The notes beneath the pieces were generated by a model that worked only from the letters and a program-made list of their open reading frames with translations, had not been told where the DNA came from and did no database searches. Positions 16,747-26,026 of a DNA stretch of 64,000 nt are shown here, in pieces (position 1 is the first letter of the stretch; every line of letters begins with the position of its first letter). The position numbers and the translations under genes were made by a program. This stretch comes from Sphingobacterium tabacisoli (GTDB lineage: Bacteria > Bacteroidota > Bacteroidia > Sphingobacteriales > Sphingobacteriaceae), in the NCBI RefSeq assembly GCF_017908035.1, contig NZ_JAEQMU010000001.1:372001-436000 (forward strand). Reading direction: 5' to 3'.

Positions 16747-19700
16747 ATGATGAAAATTCGAACCATTATGCTTTTTACTGTTCTTCTATTTTATGGAGCA
16801 GTAACAAATGCACAGGACAAAAAAAAGGTGACAGGAACTGTCAAGAGCAGTCAGGGAGTTGCACTCTCTGGAGTGACGGTCAGTGTCGTCGGTAGCAAAT
16901 CTAATGCACAGACAGATAAGCTAGGAGACTTTAAGATTGAAGTCAATTCTTTGAATGAAACCCTACAGTTTACTTTTGTAGGCTATGCTTCGAAAGAAGT
17001 TAGTCTCTCCGGAAGAAGCCATATAGCTGTGATCTTGGACGATACCGCTGAGAGTCTCGACGAGGTAGTCGTAGTAGGGTATGGTACTCAAAAGAAATCG
17101 AACCTTACGGCATCAGTAGACGTTATTTCGAGCGCTCAATTGAAAGACAGACCAGCGAATAATGTTGCTGATCTTATCAAAGGTGCTTCGCCCAATGTCA
17201 ATGTAAATATGGGTATGAGAGGGGGGGAGCCTGGAGCAGCGAGCGCTATGAATATCCGGGGAGTAGGATCTATTAATGGCAACGCCAGTCCATTGGTATT
17301 GGTAGACGGAGTCGAAATGGATTTAGGTGCTATCGATCCGGAGACTGTAGAGAACATCTCTGTCTTAAAAGACGCTTCTGCGGCAGCGGTATACGGCTCA
17401 AGAGCACCGTTTGGTGTGATTTTGATTACGACCAAGAGAGGATCGAGACAAGAAGGAGTCAAATTAGATTATAGTAATAATTTGTCTTTATCTTCCCCTT
17501 TACGTTTGCCCAGTTTTATTGACTCTTATACTTGGGCCACTGCCTTTAACCAAGCCAACGCTAATGCTGGGCTGACTCCTGTGTACAGTGACGAGCAGAT
17601 GTTGCGTATTAAAGGATATTTAGATGGTACATTCCCCTACGAATATGACCCAGAGCATCCGATTGATAATATTTGGGCAGGGCGGCGTAATGGAAATGCA
17701 AATAATGACTGGCCACATTTATTGATGGGCAAAAATGCCTTCAGCCAAAAGCATAATCTGAATGTCACTGGAGGGAGTAAACGCACGCAATATTTTCTTT
17801 CTTCAGGATACAGTAAACAGAATGGTACGTATGCCTTTGGACACGATGATTTCAAACGTTACAATTTAATGTCCAACGTGTCTACTGAAGTGACGGACTG
17901 GCTAAAACTGGGATCCAATTTGAAGTGGGCGACCTCATCTACCGATTTTCCAATGGGTGAAACAACAGTGGGGCGTGAACATACCTTCCGTGAAATGTTG
18001 ATGTTTGCCCCAATGATGCCTCATTATAATATTAACGGTACCGTTCAGAGCCCTTTGGTGCGCTTGTTACAAGACTCAGGAAGAGATAAGAGTAAAAAGG
18101 CAGATTTCTTAGCCAATCTAAATTTAGAACTTGAACCGATAAAGGGATGGAAAACAATTGCCACTTACAGTTATAATATTCGAAACATTAAATCAACTTC
18201 AAACCCTAAACCTGTTATGGTCGAACTAGGTACAGGAGCATTTGGTAATATTGGCAAACCTAACGCATCATACATTTCAGGCTATTCTGAAGAGGTTTAT
18301 AAGGTATTCAACGTGGTCAGTTCCTATGAAAAACAGTTGAGTGATCATTATTTTAAAATACTAATGGGCTTTGAGCAGGAAGAGAATTTATATACAGGAT
18401 TGACTAGTACAGGTGTCTCTCCTGTGGTAGATGATAATCCTTCCATTGTAACCTCTCTCGGAGGTATCACGTCTTCGGACAAGATGAATCATTGGGCTAC
18501 GCGAGGTGCATTCGGTCGTTTGAACTATAATTTCCAGGAAAAGTATCTTGTCGAGGTGGCTGCCCGTTATAATGGTTCATCACGTTTTCCAAAAGATAAC
18601 CGATTTGACTTCTTCCCTTCTGCTTCGGTAGGTTATGTACTGTCCAAAGAGGATTATTGGTCTCCTATCAAACCTTATATCAATGATTTTAAGGTTAGGG
18701 TTTCTTACGGTTCATTGGGTAATCAAAACGTTCCTACGAGCCTATATTTTTCAAGGATACCTATTAGACCAGACCTCAATTGGATCATAAATGGCTCTAG
18801 ACCACAGTATGGTGGTGTTCCTGCGTTGATTAGTGACGATATCGCGTGGGAAACTATTACCACGCTGAATACAGGAGTTGATTTACAGATGTTGAATTCT
18901 AAACTGGATTTCAAGTTTGATTGGTATAACCGCATTACTGATAAGATGCTTGGAAAGGCTATAGAATTGCCTTATGTACTAGGTGCCGCGACTCCATTTA
19001 CCAACAATGCCAAGCTATCTACCAAAGGATTTGAAATGGTGATCGGTTGGAATGATAAGTTGTCTAACGGGCTATCCTATAATTTCAAACTAGCATTAGG
19101 AGATAGTAAGACTAAGATATTAGAATATTTAAATGAAGATAAAATATTTACCGAATGGTACTCCGGAAAAAGCCATGGCGAGATTTGGGGACTGGAGACA
19201 GGAGGAATAATTCAAAGTAAAGATGAAAAGATTCCTGATCAAAAGAAATACCATGCAAACTGGGGCCCGGGCGATATTAGATATGTGGATCAAAATGGAG
19301 ATGGTGTGATTAATGATGGTAAGGGAACAGTAGGCGATCCCGGTGATTTCAAGGTGATAGGGAATACCACACCAAGATATAATATTGGTATCAGCGCAGG
19401 AGCAAGCTGGAAAGGGATAGATTTTAGTATGTTCTGGCAGGGAGTGGCTAAGCGGGATTTTGCACCGCAATCTTCTACACCATTATTTTGGGGGATGACG
19501 AATGCTTGGGCTAATTCTGGATTATATAAGAATTCTCCTGCATTGGACTACTGGCGTCCAGCAGATGAAACCAACATACTTGGACCTAATACCGATGCCT
19601 ATTTGCCGAAGCCTTATTTTACGGCCGAAACAGAAAAGAATAGACTGACACAGACTCGATATCTCTTGAATGCTTCTTATATACGATTGAAAAATGTTCA

Positions 19701-19923
19701 GGTGGGCTATACTTTACCCAATGAGATTGGGGGTAAGTTGTTCAGTAGAGCACGGGTCTATTTTTCGGGGGAGAACCTATTGACATTCTCTAAATTGCCA
19801 AAAGTATTCGATCCTGAGACTGCCATAGCCTCAGATTCAAGAGAAGGTGGATACCTTACCAATGGTGTGATTTATCCAATGAACAAGATTGTGTCTTTTG
19901 GTCTTAATGTAACATTGAAATAA
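16747..19923 (+). CDS. SusC/RagA-type TonB-dependent outer-membrane transporter
   Basis: Outer-membrane beta-barrel that imports oligomeric nutrients with its SusD lid. The frame is open from 16687, but the ATG pair at 16747/16750 starts a normal signal peptide (MLFTVLLFYGAVTNAQ). Then come a CarboxypepD_reg-like domain (VTGTVKSSQGVALSGVTVSVVG), the plug starting at DEVVVVGYGTQKKSNLTAS with the SusC motif VLVDGVEMDLGAI, and a barrel to the end. About 1058 residues. It lacks the STN signalling domain found in the second SusC of the window and has no sigma/FecR neighbours, so control should differ. No degradative enzyme is linked, so the substrate is unknown. Confidence 0.95.
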   Translation: MMKIRTIMLFTVLLFYGAVTNAQDKKKVTGTVKSSQGVALSGVTVSVVGSKSNAQTDKLGDFKIEVNSLNETLQFTFVGYASKEVSLSGRSHIAVILDDTAESLDEVVVVGYGTQKKSNLTASVDVISSAQLKDRPANNVADLIKGASPNVNVNMGMRGGEPGAASAMNIRGVGSINGNASPLVLVDGVEMDLGAIDPETVENISVLKDASAAAVYGSRAPFGVILITTKRGSRQEGVKLDYSNNLSLSSPLRLPSFIDSYTWATAFNQANANAGLTPVYSDEQMLRIKGYLDGTFPYEYDPEHPIDNIWAGRRNGNANNDWPHLLMGKNAFSQKHNLNVTGGSKRTQYFLSSGYSKQNGTYAFGHDDFKRYNLMSNVSTEVTDWLKLGSNLKWATSSTDFPMGETTVGREHTFREMLMFAPMMPHYNINGTVQSPLVRLLQDSGRDKSKKADFLANLNLELEPIKGWKTIATYSYNIRNIKSTSNPKPVMVELGTGAFGNIGKPNASYISGYSEEVYKVFNVVSSYEKQLSDHYFKILMGFEQEENLYTGLTSTGVSPVVDDNPSIVTSLGGITSSDKMNHWATRGAFGRLNYNFQEKYLVEVAARYNGSSRFPKDNRFDFFPSASVGYVLSKEDYWSPIKPYINDFKVRVSYGSLGNQNVPTSLYFSRIPIRPDLNWIINGSRPQYGGVPALISDDIAWETITTLNTGVDLQMLNSKLDFKFDWYNRITDKMLGKAIELPYVLGAATPFTNNAKLSTKGFEMVIGWNDKLSNGLSYNFKLALGDSKTKILEYLNEDKIFTEWYSGKSHGEIWGLETGGIIQSKDEKIPDQKKYHANWGPGDIRYVDQNGDGVINDGKGTVGDPGDFKVIGNTTPRYNIGISAGASWKGIDFSMFWQGVAKRDFAPQSSTPLFWGMTNAWANSGLYKNSPALDYWRPADETNILGPNTDAYLPKPYFTAETEKNRLTQTRYLLNASYIRLKNVQVGYTLPNEIGGKLFSRARVYFSGENLLTFSKLPKVFDPETAIASDSREGGYLTNGVIYPMNKIVSFGLNVTLK

Positions 19924-19931
19924 GCAAAATT

Positions 19932-21665
19932 ATGAAGAACATTATCAAAATATCCAGTTTGCTATTGGCCTGTTCTTTAATACAGGTTTCCTGCAACGAC
20001 AGCTTTTTGGACCGAAAGCCTTTGGACGAAGTCCCTTCAGAAATGTATTTCGAAAAGCCGTTGGATCTAGAAATATATATGAACCAATTTTATACGGCAA
20101 ATAATTTTCCAAAATATCAGAACCATGGTAATGATTACGATAGTGATGATATGGTAGGAGCTACCGTAGATCTTCGACTACAAGGGACGCGAGTAGTTCC
20201 CGCAGTTGGAAATATTGATTTCAGTCAGATTAGAGCCTTAAACTATTTTTTGGTCAATCATAAGCGAATAGAGGGTAAATATGATTTCAAAATTTATCAG
20301 CAGTATGTTGGCGAAGCATATTATTTTAAAGCAGTAAGCTATTTCAACTTATTGAAAGCTTATGGGGATATTCAATGGTTAGACAAAGATTTAGGGACTA
20401 GTTCGCCGGAGCTTTACAATCCGCGTACTCCGAGGGCTCTTGTTGCAGATCGTATTATTGGTTGTTTGGACACCGCAGCGATGTATTTAACTCCAGAGCG
20501 CACCAATGGATATAGCCGTGTCAATAAATGGATTGCTTTATTGATGAAAAGCCGTGTCGCCTTATATGAAGGTACTTGGCAAAAGTACCACAAAGAGGAC
20601 AAATTTGCGGCTCTTAATGCTGATCCAGATAAGTATCTTCAACAAGCAGTAGCCGCGAGCGAACTCGTAATGGGATCGGGAATATATAGTGTATATAAAA
20701 CAGGAAACCCATCCGAAGATTATAAAAATTTATTCAACAGAAGGGATTATACGACTAATAACGAGGTATTGTACTGGCGTAAGTATGATAATCAGCTTTC
20801 TCGTGGAGATGGCTCATTTACCAATGACCGGAATTTTAGAATGTCACAACCATTAGGCAAATCCCTAACGAAGCAGATGGTGGATAGTTATCTGTGTACT
20901 GATGGTAAGTCTATAACTGGTAACCCGCTTTTTCAAGGGTATACGGATATTGCTCAGGAATTTACCGACCGAGATCCGCGCCTTAATCAAACGGTGGCCA
21001 CTCGGGATCAGATATGGAAAATAGCTGCGAATGGCACTACACAAAAATGGTCTGAGATTTATAATACGTTAAATAAAAATGCAGACCTAAATGCGCCAAC
21101 TGGTTATGTGATACAAAAGGGATATGATCCACAGCTTATCTATCATGTACAGCAATATGAGGAAACACCATCTATTTTGTTTCGCTATGCCGAAGTATTG
21201 TTGAATTATGCTGAGGCAAAGGCAGAGTTGGGAGTGCTCACTCAGACAGACATCAACCGCACGATCAATCTGCTGCGTGATAGGGTAGGCATGCCTCATT
21301 TGGATATTGGCAATATAGCGATGGATAGCAAATGGGATTATCCGTTATTATCTCCGGCAATCAATGAGATTAGAAGAGAGCGTAGAGTAGAATTGGTCGG
21401 AGAAGGTTTCCGATGGGATGATATCGCACGTTGGGCTGCTGCGGACGAGTTGATTATTGGTAAAAGGCCCAAAGGCTTCCTTGCCAGTCAGATTACTCAA
21501 AATCCATTCCCTATCGATAATTCTGGTTTTTTGGATCCTTTCAAAAATGCGCTACCACAAGGCTATGGTTTTGTTTCAGGAAGAGATTATTTGAATGCAA
21601 TTCCCGAAAATCAATTGCGATTGAATAAAAGTTTGAAGCAAAACCCGGGATGGGGACCCGAATAA
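19932..21665 (+). CDS. SusD/RagB-type surface lipoprotein
   Basis: Substrate-binding lid of the SusC barrel just upstream (8-base gap, same operon). Lipobox IQVSC (Cys21) followed by NDSFLDRKPLDEVPSEMYF, the classic SusD start. TPR-like helices follow (YYFKAVSYFNLLKAYGDIQWL), then the late motifs RYAEVLLNYAEAKAELG and INEIRRERRVELVGEGFRWDDIARW. 577 residues, normal for RagB/SusD. The cargo is not deducible. Confidence 0.95.
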   Translation: MKNIIKISSLLLACSLIQVSCNDSFLDRKPLDEVPSEMYFEKPLDLEIYMNQFYTANNFPKYQNHGNDYDSDDMVGATVDLRLQGTRVVPAVGNIDFSQIRALNYFLVNHKRIEGKYDFKIYQQYVGEAYYFKAVSYFNLLKAYGDIQWLDKDLGTSSPELYNPRTPRALVADRIIGCLDTAAMYLTPERTNGYSRVNKWIALLMKSRVALYEGTWQKYHKEDKFAALNADPDKYLQQAVAASELVMGSGIYSVYKTGNPSEDYKNLFNRRDYTTNNEVLYWRKYDNQLSRGDGSFTNDRNFRMSQPLGKSLTKQMVDSYLCTDGKSITGNPLFQGYTDIAQEFTDRDPRLNQTVATRDQIWKIAANGTTQKWSEIYNTLNKNADLNAPTGYVIQKGYDPQLIYHVQQYEETPSILFRYAEVLLNYAEAKAELGVLTQTDINRTINLLRDRVGMPHLDIGNIAMDSKWDYPLLSPAINEIRRERRVELVGEGFRWDDIARWAAADELIIGKRPKGFLASQITQNPFPIDNSGFLDPFKNALPQGYGFVSGRDYLNAIPENQLRLNKSLKQNPGWGPE

Positions 21666-21694
21666 AGGAATCATTATTCCTAAATAACGGATTT

Positions 21695-21727
21695 AGAGGG
21701 ACGAAGTTAAATCATTATCGTCCCTCT
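21695..21727. terminator. Bidirectional terminator overlapping the next gene's end
   Basis: AGAGGGACGA (21695-21704) pairs perfectly with TCGTCCCTCT (21718-21727). The stem contains the last codons of the minus-strand gene ending at 21707. Confidence 0.75.
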
Positions 21728-22399
21728 ATACCCAACGACTCTATTACGGGGTTCGTAATCGGCACAACAGTAGATCTCCTGTTGTGCCGATTCATGTTTC
21801 TTTAACTCCATATATTCATTCTTATTTTGTACATCTAGATACTTCTCTTTCTGATTTTTGAAGCAGAGTATTGGCCCCATAAGGCCTTGACCGTAGATCG
21901 AATAATCACCATATAGACAGCCATAGCAATTTTTGAAGCGATATCTTCCCGCGAACTGCCGCTGTAGATCATCCATGATCATTTCCATAAAACCATTTTT
22001 TGCTTCAAAATACTCGCCTTTAATATTGAAAGAAAGTAATGCTTTCTCGTGTTTTTCGAAGAGTTCCAACCTTAGGTTGAATACTATATTTATCTCTTCC
22101 TTTGTACTCATGACGATCAGGGTCTGTGGTATCTGTAGCGACAAGCTATAGTTTCGCAGTTCTATATAAGTATGTTGCGCGTCAATTTTACGGTTTATGA
22201 TGTCAAAATCAATCAGCTCCTGATCGGAAAACTCTTCTGGATTATCCAATTCAAAACTATCTAGGTCAAATCCACTGAATTTAAATCGTCCGATCTGCAT
22301 GTAGAAATCGTCAAAGTCGTTGTATACTTCAACAGAGTATGTCCCCGTTTTATTCGAAAAAGAACCTGTGTATTTGATCATTTCTTGGGACGTCATCAT
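21707..22399 (-). CDS. DUF6304-like hypothetical protein
   Basis: A 230-residue cytoplasmic protein. The pattern of an N-terminal beta region (KYTGSFSNKTGTYSVEVYNDF) with a later CYGCLYGDYSIYGQGLMG segment resembles DUF6304 proteins of Bacteroidota, though I hold this at moderate confidence. It is the last gene of a three- or four-gene minus-strand operon with two SUKH genes (gap 4 bases), which suggests an immunity-like role. No enzymatic motif is seen. The Cys-rich stretch (CYGC, YCC) is not an obvious zinc site. Confidence 0.6.
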   Translation of the reverse strand: MMTSQEMIKYTGSFSNKTGTYSVEVYNDFDDFYMQIGRFKFSGFDLDSFELDNPEEFSDQELIDFDIINRKIDAQHTYIELRNYSLSLQIPQTLIVMSTKEEINIVFNLRLELFEKHEKALLSFNIKGEYFEAKNGFMEMIMDDLQRQFAGRYRFKNCYGCLYGDYSIYGQGLMGPILCFKNQKEKYLDVQNKNEYMELKKHESAQQEIYCCADYEPRNRVVGYRGTIMI

Positions 22400-22403
22400 A
22401 ATA

Positions 22404-23111
22404 TTACACGGTGTAATCGAATTGTTTATTCAAATGCACAAAGCCTATTTCACGGTTCAAGATTTCTTCAACCTCTTCAAATGTAACTAGTCCCTCTGCC
22501 TCTTCCTCATGCCCGTTGGGTAGTTTGTATCGGTAGGCGAATACATCGCGGGCATAGATGTTTTCTAGAATAGCGATTTGATTTGTCGTCAAATAGGGGC
22601 GATGGGTACGCAGTTGATTATTTAGATTAATTTTCATGGTCTCTTCCTCCTCTTCATAAAACATCACGTAATCATCTATTTCCCGCACAGCTTCCAACAG
22701 TTGACGGAATATAAAGTCCTGTACGTTGTTCGCTAATACTTCTGCCATACATTCGTCATGTGGGAAGAAAGTAACCGGAATGTTGTCTCCGTTCTGCAGG
22801 TCGTATTGCAATACATACAGATCTCCACCTCCAGTTTTTCCAATAGGGACGAATCGGTATTTCTGCGCTATATCATATACTTCACGATCCATGATTTCTG
22901 CTATACCTGCCTTATAGGTTATGGGGTCCCAGATTTCTATGTCCTCGGCAAAAAGTAGGAGGGGAGGATTAAGCTTTAATTTTGGGAATATCAGTTTTAT
23001 CCAGCCAGTTCCCGTCTCGCCCCAGTCCAACATACCATTTGCATACAACGTTTTATACGTCTCGGGATAGCTTATCCGAAGTTCTTTCTCTAGTTGGTTT
23101 AGCATCGTCAT
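22404..23111 (-). CDS. SMI1/KNR4 (SUKH) family protein
   Basis: A 235-residue cytoplasmic protein. SUKH pattern: LEKELRISYPETYKTLYANGMLDWGE, IEIWDPITYKAGIAEI, then FVPIGKTGGGDLYVLQYD and PVTFFPHDE, typical of the core beta sheet with a Gly-rich GGGD turn. An acidic segment and an extra C-terminal helical part follow. It sits 11 bases after the longer SUKH gene and 4 before the DUF6304-like gene, one operon. Probable immunity protein by family; no cognate toxin is visible. Confidence 0.8.
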   Translation of the reverse strand: MTMLNQLEKELRISYPETYKTLYANGMLDWGETGTGWIKLIFPKLKLNPPLLLFAEDIEIWDPITYKAGIAEIMDREVYDIAQKYRFVPIGKTGGGDLYVLQYDLQNGDNIPVTFFPHDECMAEVLANNVQDFIFRQLLEAVREIDDYVMFYEEEEETMKINLNNQLRTHRPYLTTNQIAILENIYARDVFAYRYKLPNGHEEEAEGLVTFEEVEEILNREIGFVHLNKQFDYTV

Positions 23112-23122
23112 TTTCTTTTGGT

Positions 23123-24559
23123 TTATTGTTCCGTTATTTCAAAACATTCCAGATCTGCCGTTTTCACCGTTTCGTGATCCAGACCATATTTCTCCAGTGC
23201 GCGTTCGAGATTGGAGGTAATATACACTAGATCGTCCGTATCCGAAGAAAAGTACACCATGCCATCTTCATCTGGATCTTGTACGGTATAAGGAAATTTA
23301 TAAACCAATTCCTGCAACTTTTTGAGAATAGCTTTAGTTTTGAAATCACCTAAAGACTGTAACACAATAATAATTTCACTTTTGGAAGGTTCATTCAGAC
23401 CGATCAAAAATTCGGCTTCGTAGTTGCTTTTATCTTCCAAAAAACTGAAGGTATAGAATACCTGTGATCTGATATCCGGATTCTCATGATGTACGAAAGG
23501 CTTTAGCACTTCAAAATCCCGTTCCGGATCATCTTGTAAAATATAGCAGGCAAAGCGGAAAGTTTCTTCATCCAGGCTAGCATTTAAACTCTCCTTAACA
23601 CGAAGTAGCCAATCCTTCTTACGATCTTTAGCATACCAGTGTATTAGTTTGACAGCACGATTGATACTGGTTTTAAACAACGTTTCCAGGTAAGAGACAG
23701 CCATTGTGTAGTCATTCGTCAAAAACAGCTCCACCAATAGCTCTTTTAGTACTTCAGGTTGATTTGCAAAGTCCTGTTGCAATTTGGAGAGACTTTCGGC
23801 GGTTAACCTCTTCTTAAATAACAGGCCACGTAACGCTTCCTGTTTGATCGTAATATCATGTGCGTCTTCGAATAATGAAAGGAGACTTTCTTCTTTACCA
23901 CCCATCTGATAGCCAAAAGACCCCGAGTTTCGATCAGATAGATTCCCGTCAATAACATCGTCCAGCCAGCGCTCATACCAGTCTAAGAAATCTTCTTCAA
24001 ATGAAAACTGAGGCATTTGTCGATCTCCATCGTCAATATTACAAATTCTTCCGGTGTGTGGACCATTTAGGATTAAAGCGTGATGAAATGTACAGCCCTG
24101 TGTCCCCAAGATAAAAATACCTCCCCATAGCGCCGCCTCGCGTTGCTCAAAGGCAGCATCGTCATCTCCAGCCTCGTCCATATAATCGACTTCCTTTTTC
24201 CATTCTTCAATTGGCATTCCTGGGTAAGCCTTTGTGGGCGCCTGTATCTGTTCGTCTGCATAATCATTATAGGAGACCGAAAAGTGTTCTCCAAAGCGAT
24301 AAAGACCGTAAAAAGGACCAGCTCCTGAATTGTTGTACGAAGATCCTCCGTTGCCTATTTGTGTGACAAATAGCTTATATGCTAAAGGGATAGTGACATG
24401 ATGGGTCTGTTCAAAGGCCTCTACTACCCTTAGTTCAATCGGAGGGTTTAATCGATACTGATGTGCTTCCGCACCAAAGACTTTGAAATCTTTATCCGAA
24501 GCTTTTGCCTCGATCAGTTTATCCTTGATACGTTGTATTTGTAGTTGATAATCTTTCAT
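23123..24559 (-). CDS. SUKH-domain protein with HEAT-like C-terminal region
   Basis: A 478-residue cytoplasmic protein. Residues 30-200 show a SUKH fold: VVEAFEQTHHVTIPLAYKLF, QIGNGGSSYNNSGAGPFYGLY, WGGIFILGTQGCTFHHALILNG and FEEDFLDWYERWLDDVI. The rest is helical, built from repeated 30-40 residue units (ESLSKLQQDFANQPEVLKELL, NPDIRSQVFYTFSFLEDKS), probably HEAT-like. Its ATG overlaps the stop of a short upstream ORF in the form TAATG. Family call good; function inferred as immunity or a related interaction role. Confidence 0.8.
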   Translation of the reverse strand: MKDYQLQIQRIKDKLIEAKASDKDFKVFGAEAHQYRLNPPIELRVVEAFEQTHHVTIPLAYKLFVTQIGNGGSSYNNSGAGPFYGLYRFGEHFSVSYNDYADEQIQAPTKAYPGMPIEEWKKEVDYMDEAGDDDAAFEQREAALWGGIFILGTQGCTFHHALILNGPHTGRICNIDDGDRQMPQFSFEEDFLDWYERWLDDVIDGNLSDRNSGSFGYQMGGKEESLLSLFEDAHDITIKQEALRGLLFKKRLTAESLSKLQQDFANQPEVLKELLVELFLTNDYTMAVSYLETLFKTSINRAVKLIHWYAKDRKKDWLLRVKESLNASLDEETFRFACYILQDDPERDFEVLKPFVHHENPDIRSQVFYTFSFLEDKSNYEAEFLIGLNEPSKSEIIIVLQSLGDFKTKAILKKLQELVYKFPYTVQDPDEDGMVYFSSDTDDLVYITSNLERALEKYGLDHETVKTADLECFEITEQ

Positions 24560-24762
24560 TATTGTTCAGCAACCTTTACGAATTGTAAAATTATATTTTT
24601 TACCCCGTAAGTTATATCCCTATAATCAGTGAATGTCCTTCCTGTAGTCATTTGGTAGGAGGCATAAAAGAGTAATAGATGTTTGGTATACACCGTGTGT
24701 TTTGAAAAAGAATAAAAAATAATCAATTTTGACTTTAATAGACAACGTCTCAAAATAGACAA
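24559..24762 (-). CDS. Short ORF coupled to the SUKH operon, possible gene tail
   Basis: A 67-codon ORF opening with TTG; an internal ATG gives about 30 residues (MTTGRTFTDYRDITYGV...). The C-terminal 45 residues have protein-like composition and the stop overlaps the next ATG as TAATG, a classic sign of translational coupling. It may be a small gene or the surviving tail of a larger one. I do not recognise the family. Confidence 0.35.
   Translation of the reverse strand: MSILRRCLLKSKLIIFYSFSKHTVYTKHLLLFYASYQMTTGRTFTDYRDITYGVKNIILQFVKVAEQ
24737..24762. repeat. Direct repeat between divergent SUKH genes
   Basis: AATAGACAA occurs at 24737-24745 and 24754-24762, with a period of 17. It lies 29-54 bases before the plus-strand SUKH start and could be an operator for divergent control. 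Confidence 0.3.
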
Positions 24763-24790
24763 TAAATATTGAAAATTAATATATCCTAAT

Positions 24791-25279
24791 ATGAATGATT
24801 CCAGTATCTCCGAAATAGTAACACGAGTTAATCAGTTGCCCGATATAGATGAGAGCGTAGATGTAAGTTGGGTTGGAGCTTCTGATGATACTGCCATTAA
24901 GATCCTAGAAAATGCTTTAGACGTTAATATTACCGGATCATTCCGGGACTTTATTCTTCAGACAGGTGGTGGCGGACTGGAAGACTTATATATATCTTCG
25001 ATTTCCAAAGATGCTCCTCTCAGTGGTTGCTATGAAGACACAATACACTACAGGCAAGATTGGTGTCCACACAAGCTTCCTGATCATTTGATTGTTATCC
25101 AGCGGGATTTTGACGATAACGAGCCCATGTGTTTAGATACATCTGTTGTGATCGACGGAGAAAATCCAGTAGTACTTTATTATTATCAGAGTACAGGAAA
25201 TATAGAGAAAATAGCAGATAGCTTCTCCTCGTACTACCAAGAGTTTCTGTCTCCCTATTTTGATGCTAATGATATCTAG
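24791..25279 (+). CDS. SMI1/KNR4 (SUKH) family protein
   Basis: A 162-residue cytoplasmic protein, divergent from the SUKH operon. Pattern: ILENALDVNITGSFRDFILQTGGGGLEDLYIS, then LPDHLIVIQRDFDDNEPMCLDTS and a GENPVVLYYYQS strand followed by ADSFSSYYQEFL, the standard SMI1/KNR4 ending. Likely an immunity protein by family analogy. The first 30 residues are acidic. Confidence 0.8.
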   Translation: MNDSSISEIVTRVNQLPDIDESVDVSWVGASDDTAIKILENALDVNITGSFRDFILQTGGGGLEDLYISSISKDAPLSGCYEDTIHYRQDWCPHKLPDHLIVIQRDFDDNEPMCLDTSVVIDGENPVVLYYYQSTGNIEKIADSFSSYYQEFLSPYFDANDI

Positions 25280-25656
25280 ATGTTTTGCGATTTAGATAGC
25301 GCAAAAAAGTCTATTTTCTGTCATTTGTGACTTTAGAAGTATCTGAAAAAGGGGCTGGAAAATATAACCCTCTTTTTTTTAAAATAATTAAAACAAATTA
25401 AACCTTAGATTGTTGTTAGTCCGAGTGCCGCATTAATATCTACCTACGATGTATTGGATAAGCGACTTGTTTTCCGGTATTATTGGTTAAAGCGTACTCG
25501 CCCCTTTCTGTGTTTTATGAGATAGAGAGAGTTGTTTCGAGAGTTCATCATCGTGTAGGGATGCTGTGATATGAAAACTATATCCAGAATCCATATATGT
25601 GATTAATATCAAGAACAAGTTTTAACTGTTTTATGAATAGGCAGACCGGGGACACT
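25280..25656. other. Intergenic, no gene seen
   Basis: AT-rich, with frequent stops in all frames. I could not find a gene, RNA or repeat in it. Confidence 0.4.
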
Positions 25657-25782
25657 ATGAAAAACATTTTAAGATTTTGTTTACTTATGGCGACTAATAA
25701 TCACATTAACCCTCTATCCCTTAAAACGAGCATCCTATTTTGGCTGAATATCATATTTCTGTTGATACTCTTATTGAGCTGA
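25657..25782 (+). CDS. Possible 41-residue hydrophobic peptide
   Basis: ATG at 25657, TGA at 25780. The last 15 residues are a possible membrane segment (ILFWLNIIFLLILLLS). No good ribosome site is visible and the family is unknown. It may be chance or part of the adjacent decayed sequence. Confidence 0.25.
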   Translation: MKNILRFCLLMATNNHINPLSLKTSILFWLNIIFLLILLLS

Positions 25783-25787
25783 GAGCA

Positions 25788-25976
25788 GAGTGACCAAATA
25801 TTAAAGCGTTAAATAATGAAGAAATCTTTAAATAGGATTTCGGAAGCTATCTATTGATCTCGATCGATGGAAAGAAGTTGCTTTTATAATAAATCACTGA
25901 AATTAAGAACTATGAAGTTATCCCACGGATCATCATTGGGATGTAGAAGATAATTGTTACGTCCTCTATATAGAAA
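25788..25976 (+). pseudogene. Decayed gene remnant
   Basis: One frame reads NNEEIFK-stop-DFGSYLLISIDGKKLLL-stop-stop-ITEIKNYEVIP, and the next frame continues DHHWDVEDNCYVLYIERA right up to a hairpin. Segments of clear protein composition separated by three stops and one frameshift are the usual look of a degraded gene. The original family is not recognised. Confidence 0.45.
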
Positions 25977-26011
25977 GAGCATCAGTGTCTATCAATAGAT
26001 CATTGATGCTC
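25977..26011. terminator. Hairpin terminator
   Basis: GAGCATCAGTG (25977-25987) pairs with CATTGATGCTC (26001-26011) with one G-T pair. It lies 16 bases past the stop of the minus-strand gene at 26027. Confidence 0.7.
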
Positions 26012-26026
26012 CTTGTTATGTTTGGC

